Below are positions 25,220 to 34,466 of a stretch of 58,241 nt of DNA, one piece after another. A program made the position numbers and the translations under genes. The notes below the pieces were generated by a model. It saw nothing but the letters and a program-made list of their open reading frames with translations. It ran no database searches and was not told where the DNA came from. Position 1 is the stretch's first letter, and every line of letters begins with the position of its first letter. Source of the stretch: Patescibacteria group bacterium (GTDB taxonomy: Bacteria > Patescibacteriota > Patescibacteriia > Magasanikbacterales > GWA2-37-8); NCBI GenBank assembly GCA_028688375.1, contig JAQTYG010000005.1, positions 1 through 58,241 of the forward strand, given 5' to 3'.

Positions 25220-25906
25220 ATGGGTCACAAAGTACATCCGACAATTCACCGCACGCCCTATATCTTCGCTTGGGATTCCAAGTGGTTTGCCAGAAAAGAA
25301 AATCTGCCTCAGTATTTGAAGCAGGAAGTTTCTATCCGCGAATTTTTGGGCAAGAAATTGAAAGAAGCGGGGATTGACGCGATTTCCATTGAACGAACGC
25401 CGAAAGATATCACCATCACCATTTTAGCCGCCAAGCCGGGCGTGGTGATCGGCCGTTCCGGTCAGGGATTGGATTTGATCCGTAAAGAAATCGAAAAGAA
25501 ACATTTGCAAGGCAAATTAAAAGTTAAATTGAATATCGTGCCTTTGAAACAGCCGGCTTTGTCGGCGCAAGTAGTCGGACAGAACTGCGTGGCCGAAATT
25601 GAGAAACGCATGCCTTTCCGCCGCGTGATGAAACAGGCGATTGAAAAAGTGATGGCCGCCGGCGCTAAAGGCGTGAAGATTAAAATGTCCGGCCGGTTAA
25701 ACGGCGTGGAAATCGCCCGACGCGAAGTTTTGGCCGCCGGGAAGATGTCGTTAATTACTTTCCGCAGCAATGTTGACTACGCTTTTGTCGAAGCTCACAC
25801 TATTTACGGCAAAATCGGCATTAAAGTTTGGGTTTATCACGGCGAAGTATTCGGCCGACGCGATAAGTTTGAAAAGAAATTAGAAAAAGAAGACGGTAAA
25901 AAATAG
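25220..25906 (+). CDS. rpsC: 30S ribosomal protein S3
   Basis: KH-domain protein at the mRNA entry. MGHKVHPTIHRTPYIFAWDSKWFA opens it; the KH motif VVIGRSGQGLDLIRKEIEK lies at about 75-93; the C-terminal domain contains GRLNGVEIARRE. 228 aa. Confidence 0.98.
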   Translation: MGHKVHPTIHRTPYIFAWDSKWFARKENLPQYLKQEVSIREFLGKKLKEAGIDAISIERTPKDITITILAAKPGVVIGRSGQGLDLIRKEIEKKHLQGKLKVKLNIVPLKQPALSAQVVGQNCVAEIEKRMPFRRVMKQAIEKVMAAGAKGVKIKMSGRLNGVEIARREVLAAGKMSLITFRSNVDYAFVEAHTIYGKIGIKVWVYHGEVFGRRDKFEKKLEKEDGKK

Positions 25907-25915
25907 CCTATCCAT

Positions 25916-26326
25916 ATGCTTTTGCCTAAAAAAGTACAACATAGAAAATGGCACAAAGGCCGCCGGCGCGCGCTCGGTGTCGCTACCAGAATTAATGCTC
26001 TGGCTTTCGGCGACTTCGGTTTGAAAAGCGCGGACCATGGCTGGGTGTCCAGCCGGCAAATTGAGTCCGCCCGCCGCGTGTTAACTCGTTATGTCCGACG
26101 CGGAGGCAAAATTTGGATTAGAGTTTTTCCGGACAGACCGGTGACTAAAAAAGGCAATGAACAGCCGATGGGTGGTGGCAAGGGTTCGCCGGATCATTAT
26201 GTGGCTGTGGTAAAGCCGGGTACGGTTTTGTTCGAAATGGGCGGCGTGGCCAAGGATCAAGTGAAAGAAGCGATGAAATTGGCCGCTTACAAATTAAGTG
26301 TTAAAACAAAGTTTATTGAAAGATAA
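25916..26326 (+). CDS. rplP: 50S ribosomal protein L16
   Basis: Lies near the A-site tRNA. 136 aa with [14 protein letters not shown] at the start and the [22 protein letters not shown] segment. Normal length and order (S3-L16-L29). Confidence 0.98.
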   Translation: MLLPKKVQHRKWHKGRRRALGVATRINALAFGDFGLKSADHGWVSSRQIESARRVLTRYVRRGGKIWIRVFPDRPVTKKGNEQPMGGGKGSPDHYVAVVKPGTVLFEMGGVAKDQVKEAMKLAAYKLSVKTKFIER

Positions 26327-26335
26327 TTTCCGAGT

Positions 26336-26542
26336 ATGGATTTTGAGGAAATAAAAACTAAAAGCCCGGTAGAATTAAAAGAATTATTGGCTGACAAGCA
26401 AGAAGAATTGCGCGGCTTGCGTTTTAAGTTGCAAAGTCAGCAATTGAAACAGATGCACAAGGTGGCTGACATCAAAAAAACAATCGCCAGGATTGAAACA
26501 TTTTTAGCGGCTCAGGCGAAAGTTGCGACCAAGACACAATAA
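26336..26542 (+). CDS. rpmC: 50S ribosomal protein L29
   Basis: Small helical protein at the tunnel exit. 68 aa with SPVELKELLADKQEELRGLRFKL and KVADIKKTIARIETFL, the usual two helices. Confidence 0.96.
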   Translation: MDFEEIKTKSPVELKELLADKQEELRGLRFKLQSQQLKQMHKVADIKKTIARIETFLAAQAKVATKTQ

Positions 26543-26562
26543 TCAAGATACAATAATCAAAT

Positions 26563-26829
26563 ATGAGTGAAACAAATAAAAAACAAGTTACCGCCAGAGA
26601 GTTTATCGGCCTGGTTTTATCCACGGCGATGAACAAGACGATTGTGGTTGATGTGGAGCGACGCAAAATGCATCCGAAGTATAAAAAATCTTATCGAGTG
26701 AACCGCAAGTACCACGTGCATGATGAAAAAGGCGTGGCTAAAGTGGGCGATAAGGTGAAATTTGTGGAATGTCGGCCTTTGTCCAAGACCAAACGTTGGC
26801 GTTTGGCCGGCGTTATCAGCTCGGTTTAA
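26563..26829 (+). CDS. rpsQ: 30S ribosomal protein S17
   Basis: OB-fold 16S-binding protein. Signature [25 protein letters not shown] and [19 protein letters not shown] present. 88 aa, with about ten extra residues at the N-terminus. Confidence 0.97.
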   Translation: MSETNKKQVTAREFIGLVLSTAMNKTIVVDVERRKMHPKYKKSYRVNRKYHVHDEKGVAKVGDKVKFVECRPLSKTKRWRLAGVISSV

Positions 26830-26840
26830 TTGTTAAAAGT

Positions 26841-27212
26841 ATGATACAACACCGTTCGATGTTAAAAGTTGCCGACAATACCGGAGCAAAATTGCTCCAG
26901 TGTTTGCGTGTGCTCGGCGGGTATAAAAAAAGATACGCCCGTCTCGGCGATGTGATTACTTGCGCTGTTAAGATTGCCGCGCCGCGAGGTTTGGTGAAGA
27001 AAAGCGAAGTGGTGCACGCGGTGATTGTTCGCCAGAGAAAAGAAGAGCGACGCAAAGACGGCACCTATATCCGTTTTGATGAAAATGCCGCGGTGGTGAT
27101 TGATAGAAAAAGCAAAGAACCGCGCGGTTCGCGTATTTTCGGCCCGGTCGCCCGAGAACTCCGCACCAAAGGATTTCAGAAAATTATTTCTTTGGCTCCG
27201 GAAGTGCTTTAA
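26841..27212 (+). CDS. rplN: 50S ribosomal protein L14
   Basis: Binds at the subunit interface. The true start is ATG 26841 ([17 protein letters not shown]); the ORF track begins inside rpsQ. Conserved segments [19 protein letters not shown] and GPVARELR. 123 aa, standard. Confidence 0.97.
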   Translation: MIQHRSMLKVADNTGAKLLQCLRVLGGYKKRYARLGDVITCAVKIAAPRGLVKKSEVVHAVIVRQRKEERRKDGTYIRFDENAAVVIDRKSKEPRGSRIFGPVARELRTKGFQKIISLAPEVL

Positions 27213-27213
27213 A

Positions 27214-27250
27214 CAGTTCACAGTTCTCAGTTCACAGTACACAGTTCACA
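27214..27250. repeat. Word repeat CAGTTCACAGTTCTCAGTTC after rplN
   Basis: Same family as 15585 and 36957. The rest of the 139-base gap holds two inverted repeats: ATCGGTTTGC...GCAAACGAT and AATAATTAAAT...ATTTAATTATT. No ORF. Confidence 0.6.
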
Positions 27251-27350
27251 AAAATTATAATCTTATATCGGTTTGCTTCGCAAACGATATAATCTCATTC
27301 GTTCGGAAATAATTAAATAAATTTAATTATTTCGCTCACTCATTTCGATT

Positions 27351-27659
27351 ATGAAAATAAAAACTAACGATCGAGTAAAAATTACCACCGGTAAAGACCG
27401 AGGCAAAGAAGGCAAAGTTATTCAAGTTTTTCCTGAAGCGGGAAAGATTGTGGTTGAAGGCCTGCATATCATGAAGAAGCATTTGCGCCCGAGAAAGCAC
27501 GGCGAAAAGGGCCAGGTGATTGAATTAGCCTCGCCGTTTAATGCCAGCAACGCGCAATTGGTTTGTTCGAAATGTGCCAAAGTGACCCGCGTCGGTTTTC
27601 GTTTGGATGGTGACAAGAAAAAACGCGTTTGTAAAAAATGCCACGAATTTATTGATTAA
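27351..27659 (+). CDS. rplX: 50S ribosomal protein L24 (zinc-ribbon form)
   Basis: KOW-domain assembly initiator: ITTGKDRGKEGKVIQVFPE near the N-terminus. The C-terminal part carries C-x2-C...C-x2-C (CSKCAKV...CKKCHE), suggesting a zinc-binding tail as seen in some bacterial L24s. 102 aa. It ends one base before rplE. Confidence 0.97.
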   Translation: MKIKTNDRVKITTGKDRGKEGKVIQVFPEAGKIVVEGLHIMKKHLRPRKHGEKGQVIELASPFNASNAQLVCSKCAKVTRVGFRLDGDKKKRVCKKCHEFID

Positions 27660-27660
27660 T

Positions 27661-28203
27661 ATGATGCCGAATTTATACAAAAAATATAAGGATGAAGTGG
27701 TACCCGAGCTCAAGAAGGAATTGGGCTATAAGAATGTGATGCAGGTGCCGAAGATTACCAAAGTGGTGGTCAATGTTGGCGTCGGCAAGTTTTTGAAAGA
27801 GCCGAATTTTATTGAAAACGTGGAAAAGAATTTAATAAAAATTACCGGACAAAAACCGGTACGGACCAAATCCAAGAAAGCCATCTCCAACTTTAAGATT
27901 CGCGAGAACATGGATATCGGCGTGGTGGTGACTTTACGCGGTCCGCGGATGTATTACTTTTTAGAGAAGTTGCTTAATGTTACTTTCCCGCGCACCCGCG
28001 ACTTCCATGGTATTTCCGATAAATCCTTTGATCGACAAGGTAATTTTAGCCTCGGTTTTAAAGAAAATTTGGCTTTTCCGGAAGTTAAGGCCGGTGAAGT
28101 TGATAAAAATCACGGTTTGGAAATCGTATTCTGCACCACGGCCAAGAGCAAGGAAGAAGGCAGAATGTTATTGGCCAAACTCGGTTTTCCTTTTGCTAAA
28201 TAA
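27661..28203 (+). CDS. rplE: 50S ribosomal protein L5
   Basis: Binds 5S rRNA. Start at ATG 27661 ([13 protein letters not shown]); the ORF-track start lies inside rpl[20 protein letters not shown] and the [22 protein letters not shown] region are typical. 180 aa. Confidence 0.97.
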   Translation: MMPNLYKKYKDEVVPELKKELGYKNVMQVPKITKVVVNVGVGKFLKEPNFIENVEKNLIKITGQKPVRTKSKKAISNFKIRENMDIGVVVTLRGPRMYYFLEKLLNVTFPRTRDFHGISDKSFDRQGNFSLGFKENLAFPEVKAGEVDKNHGLEIVFCTTAKSKEEGRMLLAKLGFPFAK

Positions 28204-28211
28204 TTTTTATT

Positions 28212-28397
28212 ATGGCCACTCAATCGCAAATCGCCAAATCAAATCGCCAACCGAAATTTTCCACCCGCAAGGTGCGCCGCTGTTGGAAGTGCGGCCGCCA
28301 ACACGGATTTTTCCGGAAGTTTGGTTTGTGTCGCATTTGTTTCAGAGAATTGGCCAATTCCGGCAAGATTCCGGGCGTAAGAAAATCCAGTTGGTAA
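28212..28397 (+). CDS. rpsZ: 30S ribosomal protein S14, zinc-binding (type Z)
   Basis: 61 aa, the short C+ form. Zinc site CWKC...CRIC in [21 protein letters not shown]. The end [11 protein letters not shown] matches the family. Confidence 0.97.
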   Translation: MATQSQIAKSNRQPKFSTRKVRRCWKCGRQHGFFRKFGLCRICFRELANSGKIPGVRKSSW

Positions 28398-28442
28398 AAA
28401 TTAAAAAATAATTATCTAAAATAAATTAATCAGTCAATAGTT

Positions 28443-28832
28443 ATGATGACCGATCCAATCGCCGACATGCTTACGAGAATACGCAATGCCTCGATGATAA
28501 AAAAACCAGAGGTTGTTTTGCCTTACTCAAATTTAAAAATGGCGATTGCCGGCATTTTGGTGCGTGAAGGATATCTGGCCAAAGCGGAAATGATAAAAGA
28601 TAAAAAACCCCAGTTGGCGTTGACGTTAAAGTACGACGGGCGCGAATCGGCGGTTCAACATATCAAAAGAATCAGCAAGCCGGGCCACCGTCAATACGTG
28701 AAAAACGATGAATTGGGCAAAATTCTGAACGGTTTGGGTCTGGTGATACTCTCCACACCTAAGGGTGTAATGACCGACGCGGAGGCGCGTCGCGCCAAAG
28801 TCGGCGGAGAAGTTTTGTGCGAAGTTTACTAA
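28443..28832 (+). CDS. rpsH: 30S ribosomal protein S8
   Basis: 16S central-domain binder and, in E. coli, spc-operon repressor. 129 aa; begins MMTDPIADMLTRIRNA; C-terminal STPKGVMTDAEARRAKVGGE is the signature. Either of two adjacent ATGs may be used. Confidence 0.97.
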   Translation: MMTDPIADMLTRIRNASMIKKPEVVLPYSNLKMAIAGILVREGYLAKAEMIKDKKPQLALTLKYDGRESAVQHIKRISKPGHRQYVKNDELGKILNGLGLVILSTPKGVMTDAEARRAKVGGEVLCEVY

Positions 28833-28881
28833 GCCCGCAATCATTCCTGCCGGCAAGCAGGTGAAAATAATTTAATGATAT

Positions 28882-29430
28882 ATGTCCAGAATAGGTAAAC
28901 AAATCAGAAAAATTCCCAACGGTGTTACCGTAGAAATTGTTGGTGATGAAGTGGTGGTAAAAGGCCCGAAAGGCGCCTTGCGCCAGACCATTCATCCCCG
29001 TATTACCATCGCGGTGAACAATGGCGAGGTGGAATTTAAAACCGCCAACGAAAACCTGAAAAAAGATCGGGCGCTTTGGGGCACCTTTTCCGCTTTGGTA
29101 AAAAATATGATTGAAGGCGTGGTGAACGGCTACAAAAAAGAATTGGAAATCAACGGCGTCGGTTTTAAGGCCAATATGAAAGGCGACGTCTTGGTATTGG
29201 ATGTTGGCTATTCGCATCAAGTTGAATTCAAATCACCTGAGGGGATTAAGCTTGCGGTTGATAAAAATTTGATTTCTGTGGTCGGGATTGACAAGCAATT
29301 GGTCGGCGAAACCGCCGCTCAGATTCGCGCCATCAGAAAGCCGGAGCCGTATAAAGGCAAGGGTATTAAATATATTGACGAAGTAATCCGCCGAAAGGCC
29401 GGTAAAACTGCGGCTAAGTCCGCGGCTTAA
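28882..29430 (+). CDS. rplF: 50S ribosomal protein L6
   Basis: Near the factor-binding site. MSRIGKQIRKIPNGV opens it; the signature PEPYKGKGIKYIDEVIRRKAG is at the C-terminus. 182 aa. Confidence 0.97.
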   Translation: MSRIGKQIRKIPNGVTVEIVGDEVVVKGPKGALRQTIHPRITIAVNNGEVEFKTANENLKKDRALWGTFSALVKNMIEGVVNGYKKELEINGVGFKANMKGDVLVLDVGYSHQVEFKSPEGIKLAVDKNLISVVGIDKQLVGETAAQIRAIRKPEPYKGKGIKYIDEVIRRKAGKTAAKSAA

Positions 29431-29453
29431 AATACACCCACTAATTGTAAAAT

Positions 29454-29828
29454 ATGAAAAGATTGTTTAATAAAAATAGAAATGCCAGACGCGGAGTGCG
29501 CCACGCGCGCTTGCGCGCTCGTCTTGGTGGCACTGCTGAGAAGCCGAGACTGTCTGTTTTCCGCAGTTTGCGCGGCGTTAGTTTACAGTTGATTGACGAC
29601 GAGGCGAAGAAGACAATCTGCCAAGCCAACTCGCGCGAAGTAAAGGCGCCGAAAGTTGAAGGCAAGAAGGCCAAAACCGCGGCCGCTTACGCCACGGGCG
29701 AGCTTTTAGCCGAACGAGCGAAAGCCAAAGGAATTGTCGCGGCGGTTTTTGATCGCGGCGGTTATCGTTATCATGGCCGAGTGGCAGCCGCGGCGGAAGG
29801 CGCGCGCGCCGGTGGAATTAAATGCTAA
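29454..29828 (+). CDS. rplR: 50S ribosomal protein L18
   Basis: 5S rRNA binder. Basic N-terminus (ARRGVRHARLRARLGG), core PRLSVFRSLRGVSLQLIDD, and end FDRGGYRYHGRVAAAAEGARAGG. 124 aa. Confidence 0.97.
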   Translation: MKRLFNKNRNARRGVRHARLRARLGGTAEKPRLSVFRSLRGVSLQLIDDEAKKTICQANSREVKAPKVEGKKAKTAAAYATGELLAERAKAKGIVAAVFDRGGYRYHGRVAAAAEGARAGGIKC

Positions 29829-29853
29829 TATTGTGAAATAATTTTTTGATACT

Positions 29854-30384
29854 ATGCCCAAGCCAATGCGCAATAAAAGAGAAGGCCGTCCTCGAGAAGA
29901 TAAAGAGTTTGACCAGCATATTCTTGATTTGGCCCGCGTCACTCGTGTTACCCAAGGCGGGAAGCATTTGAGTTTTCGCGCTTGCGTGATTATCGGCGAC
30001 CGTCATGGCCGAGTTGGTTTTGGCATTGCCAAAGGCAAAGATGTCCAGCTGGGTGTGGAAAAAGCCGGTCGTCAGGCGAAAAAGAACCTGATTACCGTGC
30101 CGATTATCAATGAAACCATACCGCACGCGGTGATCGCCAAGTTAAAAGCGGCCAAAATTTTACTTAAGCCGGCTCCGGCCGGTTCCGGTATTATCGCCGG
30201 CGGGGCGGTGCGGGTAGTGTTAGATTTAGCCGGCGTGCCCAATGTTTCCTCAAAAATTTTAAGCAAAACAAAAAATAAAATTACTATTGTGAAGGCGACT
30301 TTCGAGGCGCTGAAGAGTTTCAAAATAAAACACGCGCCGATTAAACCGACGGTGGTTGTGGTTGAAGCGGAAAAAACGATTTAG
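29854..30384 (+). CDS. rpsE: 30S ribosomal protein S5
   Basis: Affects decoding accuracy and mRNA entry. Signature [20 protein letters not shown] (about 50-69) and [19 protein letters not shown]. 176 aa. The next gene is L15 18 bases later: L30 (rpmD), normally between them, is missing, as in the CPR. Confidence 0.97.
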   Translation: MPKPMRNKREGRPREDKEFDQHILDLARVTRVTQGGKHLSFRACVIIGDRHGRVGFGIAKGKDVQLGVEKAGRQAKKNLITVPIINETIPHAVIAKLKAAKILLKPAPAGSGIIAGGAVRVVLDLAGVPNVSSKILSKTKNKITIVKATFEALKSFKIKHAPIKPTVVVVEAEKTI

Positions 30385-30402
30385 CCAAAGTGATATATTT
30401 TT

Positions 30403-30843
30403 ATGAAATTAAATATCCATACAATTAAACCATCGCGAGGTTCCAAGCACGCCAAAAAGAGAGTCGGTCGCGGTAACGCCTCCGGCCATGGCACCTACTC
30501 CACTCGTGGCGGTAAGGGCCAGACCGCGCGTTCCGGCGGCAGTCATCGCCTGGCCTTGAAAGCGTTTAAACGCTTAATGCAATCTACCCCTAAGTCGCGC
30601 GGTTTCAAAAGTTTGAAGACCAAACCGACCGAGGTGTTGCTGTCTTCTTTGGAAAAGAATTTTGACAACGGCGCTGTGGTTAATTTGGCCTCGCTTAAAG
30701 AGAAAAAAATGGTTAAAGCCGACGTGTTGGCGGCCAAGATTATCGTCAAAGGCGAATTGAAAAAGAAATTGACCGTTGAAGGCGTCGCTTGCACTAAAAC
30801 CGCCAAAGCGCTGATTGAAAAAGTTGGTGGAGAAGTGAAATAA
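30403..30843 (+). CDS. rplO: 50S ribosomal protein L15
   Basis: Late assembly protein. GSKHAKKRVGRGNASGHGTYSTRGGKGQ-type Gly-rich N-terminus and C-terminal KTAKALIEKVGGEV. 146 aa. Directly follows rpsE. Confidence 0.97.
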   Translation: MKLNIHTIKPSRGSKHAKKRVGRGNASGHGTYSTRGGKGQTARSGGSHRLALKAFKRLMQSTPKSRGFKSLKTKPTEVLLSSLEKNFDNGAVVNLASLKEKKMVKADVLAAKIIVKGELKKKLTVEGVACTKTAKALIEKVGGEVK

Positions 30844-30902
30844 TTTTTTCTTTCTTTTTTATATCCGGCGTGTTATAGTGAATTCCCTATCAATTTATTG
30901 TT

Positions 30903-32180
30903 ATGTGGGAAAAATTACAGCAAATTTGGAAAATAAAAGATGTTCGTAACAACGTGCTGATCGTTTTGGGTCTTTTAGTAATCTATCGTTTGGTGGCGCA
31001 CATACCGGTTCCGGGTATTAATGTGGAGAATTTACGCAGTTTTCTTTCCGGTCAGCAGGCTTTCCAATTGCTGGATCTTTTTTCCGGCGGTACGGTGAAG
31101 AATTTTTCCCTGATCATGTTGGGTGTGGCGCCTTATATCACCTCCTCCATTATTTTCCAATTGCTAACCATGATTGTGCCGAAATTGGAAGAAATGCAAA
31201 AAGAGGGCGAGTCGGGCCAACAAAGAATAAATATGTATACCCGCTGGCTGACCGTGCCTTTGGCTTTTTTACAATCTTTCGCTATGATTCGTCTTTTGGG
31301 CAGTTCTTCCAAAGCGATTCTTCCCCCGGATATGTCTTTGTTCACCATGATTACCATTATGACGGCGATTACCGCCGGCACAATGTTTTTAGTTTGGATC
31401 GGTGAATTGATTTCTGAACGAAAAGTGGGTAATGGTATTTCTTTGCTCATCTTCGCCGGTATCGTCTCGGCCGTGCCGAGCGCTTTTGCCAGCGCCATGG
31501 TTAACTATACTTCGGCCGATTTCTATACTTTTTTGATGTTCGGCGTGATCGCCATCGCCACAGTGGTGGGCGTGGTGTTTATCAACGAAGGCCAGCGCAA
31601 TATTCCGGTTAATTACGCGAAACAGATGCGTGGGCGAAGTGTTTATGGCGGTTCCAGCACGCACTTGCCGTTGCGCGTAAATATGGCCGGCGTTATCCCG
31701 ATTATCTTTGCCATTTCTTTGGTGGTATTGCCGCCGATGATCGCGCAGTTTTTTGTTAATGCCCGCGCCGAATGGCTGAAAAATGGCGCCGAGTTTGTGA
31801 TTCGTCTGTTTGGCAATCAGGCTTTTTACGGGATCGCGTATTTTCTTTTGGTTTTTGGTTTTACTTATTTTTACACCTCGGTTATTTTCAATCCGCAAAA
31901 AGTGGCGGAAAATTTGCAGAAGAACGGCGGTTTTATTCCGGGTATTCGTCCGGGTAAAGAAACCGAAGGCTATTTGCAAGCCATTGTTTCCCGGATTAAT
32001 TTGATCGGCGCCAGTTTCTTGGGTTTGATCGCCGTCTTGCCGATGATTTTAAGTTCGGCCAGCGGTTCGCAGGCCTTGACCATCGGTGGCACTTCTTTAC
32101 TGATCGTGGTGGCGGTGGCAATTGAAAGCTCTAAACAATTAGAATCGCAGATTACCATGCACGAATACGATCGGATATAA
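30903..32180 (+). CDS. secY: Preprotein translocase subunit SecY
   Basis: Protein-conducting channel. 425 aa with ten predicted membrane helices; early segment RLVAHIPVPGIN and plug region, FLSGQQAFQLLDLFSGG, the cytosolic loop NYAKQMRGRSVYGGSSTHLPL, and FNPQKVAENLQKNGGFIPGIRPGKET between TM8 and TM9. Last gene of the cluster, followed by a terminator; infA, rpmJ and the alpha operon are not here. Confidence 0.98.
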   Translation: MWEKLQQIWKIKDVRNNVLIVLGLLVIYRLVAHIPVPGINVENLRSFLSGQQAFQLLDLFSGGTVKNFSLIMLGVAPYITSSIIFQLLTMIVPKLEEMQKEGESGQQRINMYTRWLTVPLAFLQSFAMIRLLGSSSKAILPPDMSLFTMITIMTAITAGTMFLVWIGELISERKVGNGISLLIFAGIVSAVPSAFASAMVNYTSADFYTFLMFGVIAIATVVGVVFINEGQRNIPVNYAKQMRGRSVYGGSSTHLPLRVNMAGVIPIIFAISLVVLPPMIAQFFVNARAEWLKNGAEFVIRLFGNQAFYGIAYFLLVFGFTYFYTSVIFNPQKVAENLQKNGGFIPGIRPGKETEGYLQAIVSRINLIGASFLGLIAVLPMILSSASGSQALTIGGTSLLIVVAVAIESSKQLESQITMHEYDRI

Positions 32181-32239
32181 AAACGTAACGAAATACAAAA
32201 GGTACGAAAGTACGAAAATAAAAGTTTAAAAATTAAAAT

Positions 32240-32264
32240 CCGCCTTTTGGGGCGGCTTTTTTTT
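32240..32264 (+). terminator. Terminator after secY
   Basis: CCGCC-TTTTGG-GGCGG followed by eight T; ends the S10/spc transcript. Confidence 0.88.
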
Positions 32265-32325
32265 AAAAAAAGTTGAGCCCGCTTTTGACGGCGGGCTCGG
32301 GTCGGAGTGCGGGGCGAGAGGTTTT

Positions 32326-32820
32326 TTACATCCCCCAGGCCGCTTTGGCGGCGGGGATAATGAGCGTAGCGTGGGACTCAACAGTGCCGGGCGGGAGAGA
32401 GTTCACGTTGAACCAGTCGCCTCGTTCGTTTTTCGGGGTCCCTTCTATTTCTACGAGATAAACGCGGTCCAACAAGACGGTGTATCGCTCTTCCGGCATG
32501 AAATCATCCTTGACAAAACGCCATGTTTTGATAAGGGTGAAGAACTCCTCTGCGGAAAGCCGGGCAAAAACATCTTTCAAATGTTCTCCGGCTCGGAAGA
32601 AGGACCCGGGGCAGTGCCACTGCCCGCCATAGGCGTCGTTTTCCTTTCTTTTGGTGAGGTACACCTCGATCGCGCCTTCCTTATTCCGGCGGAACAGCAC
32701 GGCCTCGACGGAGACGCCCACGGAGTGGCGGGCGACGGCGTTGAAGAGCCTGGTTCCCAGAGGTTTGTTGGCCGGGATAAAGTTGAGCAGTACGGCTGCG
32801 AGCCAGCGTAAAATGTTCAT
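32326..32820 (-). CDS. Nudix-like protein with degenerate Nudix box, strong SD
   Basis: 164 aa from ATG 32820, which has GGAGGAG upstream. The first 40 residues are hydrophobic or amphipathic. From about residue 35 the Nudix fold is recognisable: VGVSVEAVLFRRN, VYLTKRKENDAYGGQWHCPGSFF. The box position reads EHLKDVFARLSAEEFF, keeping E-x7-R and EE but losing RE and the final Gly of the consensus, so hydrolase activity is uncertain. It has its own promoter; codons are GC-rich like the other orphan genes. Confidence 0.8.
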   Translation of the reverse strand: MNILRWLAAVLLNFIPANKPLGTRLFNAVARHSVGVSVEAVLFRRNKEGAIEVYLTKRKENDAYGGQWHCPGSFFRAGEHLKDVFARLSAEEFFTLIKTWRFVKDDFMPEERYTVLLDRVYLVEIEGTPKNERGDWFNVNSLPPGTVESHATLIIPAAKAAWGM

Positions 32821-32885
32821 GATCGTTACTCCTCCTCCCTTATTACCGGGGTGTTGTTTGTCTGGATTGTCGCAAAGAGCTATTA

Positions 32886-32914
32886 AATATAGCATAAAAA
32901 TATTTGGGTGTCAA
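32886..32914 (-). promoter_or_regulatory. Promoter of the Nudix-like gene
   Basis: On the minus strand: TTGACA, 17 bases, TATATT, with TGC before the -10. Divergent from the adk promoter. Confidence 0.8.
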
Positions 32915-32924
32915 GTCCTTTATC

Positions 32925-32953
32925 TTGCCAAAAGTGGCCGGTTGTGATATACT
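32925..32953 (+). promoter_or_regulatory. Promoter of adk-map-ruvX-recO
   Basis: TTGCCA, 17 bases, TATACT, with TGTGA before the -10. Confidence 0.75.
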
Positions 32954-32978
32954 GTTTTTGTCTAATCTTAGCCAAAAT

Positions 32979-33647
32979 ATGAAACAAATCCTTATCTTTA
33001 TCGGCCCGCCCGGTTCGGGCAAAGGAACCCAGGCAAAAAAAATCGCGGAGAAATATAAGTACCGCCACGTCTCCACCGGCGACTTGATTCGCGCCTTGCC
33101 GAACGACCCGACGGCCACGCCGGAAGAATTAAAAATTGTTAATGAAGTCAGTTTCGCCGGTCGGCTGGTGCCGGATTGGTTTATTTGCGGTTTGGTTTTT
33201 CGCGCGGTGGAACGTTATGTGAAATTGAGCGAATACAAAGGCATTGTATTCGACGGCGCGGTGCGCACATTAGAGCAGGCGGAGCGCATCCAACAATATT
33301 TGGAAACAAAGGATTTGGATAAAGAAGTCGCGGCCGTGGCGATCATGATCAGCGACAAAGAGGCTTTTGATCGCCTGACCAAGAGACGCGTTTGTTCGTC
33401 TTGCCGTGAAATAATTCCTTGGAACGAAGAGACAAAAAATATTACCGCCTGCCCCAAATGTGGCGGTGAGTTGAAAATTCGGCCCGATGACAAAGAAGAA
33501 GTGATCAAAACTCGCATGGTTGACCAGGGCAGCGCCTCGCTTCAGCCGATTTTGGATTATTATCAAAAGATTGGCGTGTTAAAAATTATTGACGGCATGC
33601 AATCCATTGACGCAGTCGGCCGGGACGTGGAAAAAGCCTTGCTTTAA
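32979..33647 (+). CDS. adk: Adenylate kinase, zinc-LID type
   Basis: ATP + AMP = 2 ADP. Start at ATG 32979 (MKQILIFIGPPGSGKGTQA); the ORF-track start is 25 codons too early. P-loop GPPGSGKGT at 9-17; the LID has four cysteines (CSSCREI...CPKCGGE), so it likely binds zinc. 222 aa. It follows the secY region and precedes map, as in many bacteria. Confidence 0.96.
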   Translation: MKQILIFIGPPGSGKGTQAKKIAEKYKYRHVSTGDLIRALPNDPTATPEELKIVNEVSFAGRLVPDWFICGLVFRAVERYVKLSEYKGIVFDGAVRTLEQAERIQQYLETKDLDKEVAAVAIMISDKEAFDRLTKRRVCSSCREIIPWNEETKNITACPKCGGELKIRPDDKEEVIKTRMVDQGSASLQPILDYYQKIGVLKIIDGMQSIDAVGRDVEKALL

Positions 33648-33652
33648 TCAGT

Positions 33653-34453
33653 ATGTTAATTAAGACGAAGGAAGAAATAAAATTATTAAAAAAGGGCGGC
33701 AAAATTTTAGGGGAAATTTTGTCTGATTTGGCGTTAGAATGTCGGCCGGGCGTGGCTACTTGGGAGATTGATCGTTTGGCCGAAGAAATGATTCTGCAGG
33801 CGGGTGGGAAGCCGGCTTTTAAGTTTTATAAAAATCATCCGACCGAACCGCCATTTCCGGCGACTATTTGCGCTTCATTTAATGAGGAAATTGTTCATGG
33901 TATTCCGCGTCGAGATTTAGTCTTAAAAAATGGCGACATGTTTTCCATTGATATCGGCATGGAATGGCCGGCGTCGCCAACCAAGCGAGGATTGTTTACC
34001 GACACGGCGATTACTTTGGCCATCGGTTCGGTGCCGGCGAAAACGCGCGAGCTGATGCGCGTGACGGCCGAAGCGCTGGAAGTGGGCATCCGGTTCATTA
34101 AGCCGGGCGTGAATTTGGCCGATTTAGGGAAAGCGATTGAGGATTTCGTAAAATCACAGGGTAAATATGGCATTATCCGCGATTTGTCCGGCCATGGCGT
34201 CGGTCATGCCGTTCACGAAGATCCTTGGATACCGAATTATTACGAGCGCAGTTTGGAAAAATTTATTTTGAAACCGGGTATGGTTTTGGCCCTGGAGCCG
34301 ATGATTACTTTGGGTGGTTGGCGTATTATTACCGCGTCCGACGGCTGGACTATAAAAACCGCCGACGGCTCGCTTTGCGCTCATTCCGAACACACGGTGG
34401 TGGTTACGGCCAAGGGTTGCGAAGTGATTACTCGAAGGCCGGAGGAAAAATAG
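33653..34453 (+). CDS. map: Methionine aminopeptidase, type I
   Basis: Removes N-terminal Met. Metal ligands can be placed: first Asp in FSIDIGMEW, second in GLFTDTAIT, His in GHGVGHAVHEDPWIP, Glu in ALEPMIT, and the final Glu in AHSEHTVVVT. The spacing between the first two Asp residues is longer than usual because of an insert (WPASPTKR). 266 aa. Five bases after adk. Confidence 0.96.
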   Translation: MLIKTKEEIKLLKKGGKILGEILSDLALECRPGVATWEIDRLAEEMILQAGGKPAFKFYKNHPTEPPFPATICASFNEEIVHGIPRRDLVLKNGDMFSIDIGMEWPASPTKRGLFTDTAITLAIGSVPAKTRELMRVTAEALEVGIRFIKPGVNLADLGKAIEDFVKSQGKYGIIRDLSGHGVGHAVHEDPWIPNYYERSLEKFILKPGMVLALEPMITLGGWRIITASDGWTIKTADGSLCAHSEHTVVVTAKGCEVITRRPEEK

Positions 34454-34466
34454 AAAATAGACTCAT

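Noticed and set aside
30384-30403. Missing rpmD as an assembly error or overlooked small ORF
   Set aside because: Only 18 bases lie between rpsE and rplO, too short for L30; absence of L30 is a known CPR trait, so it is reported as context.
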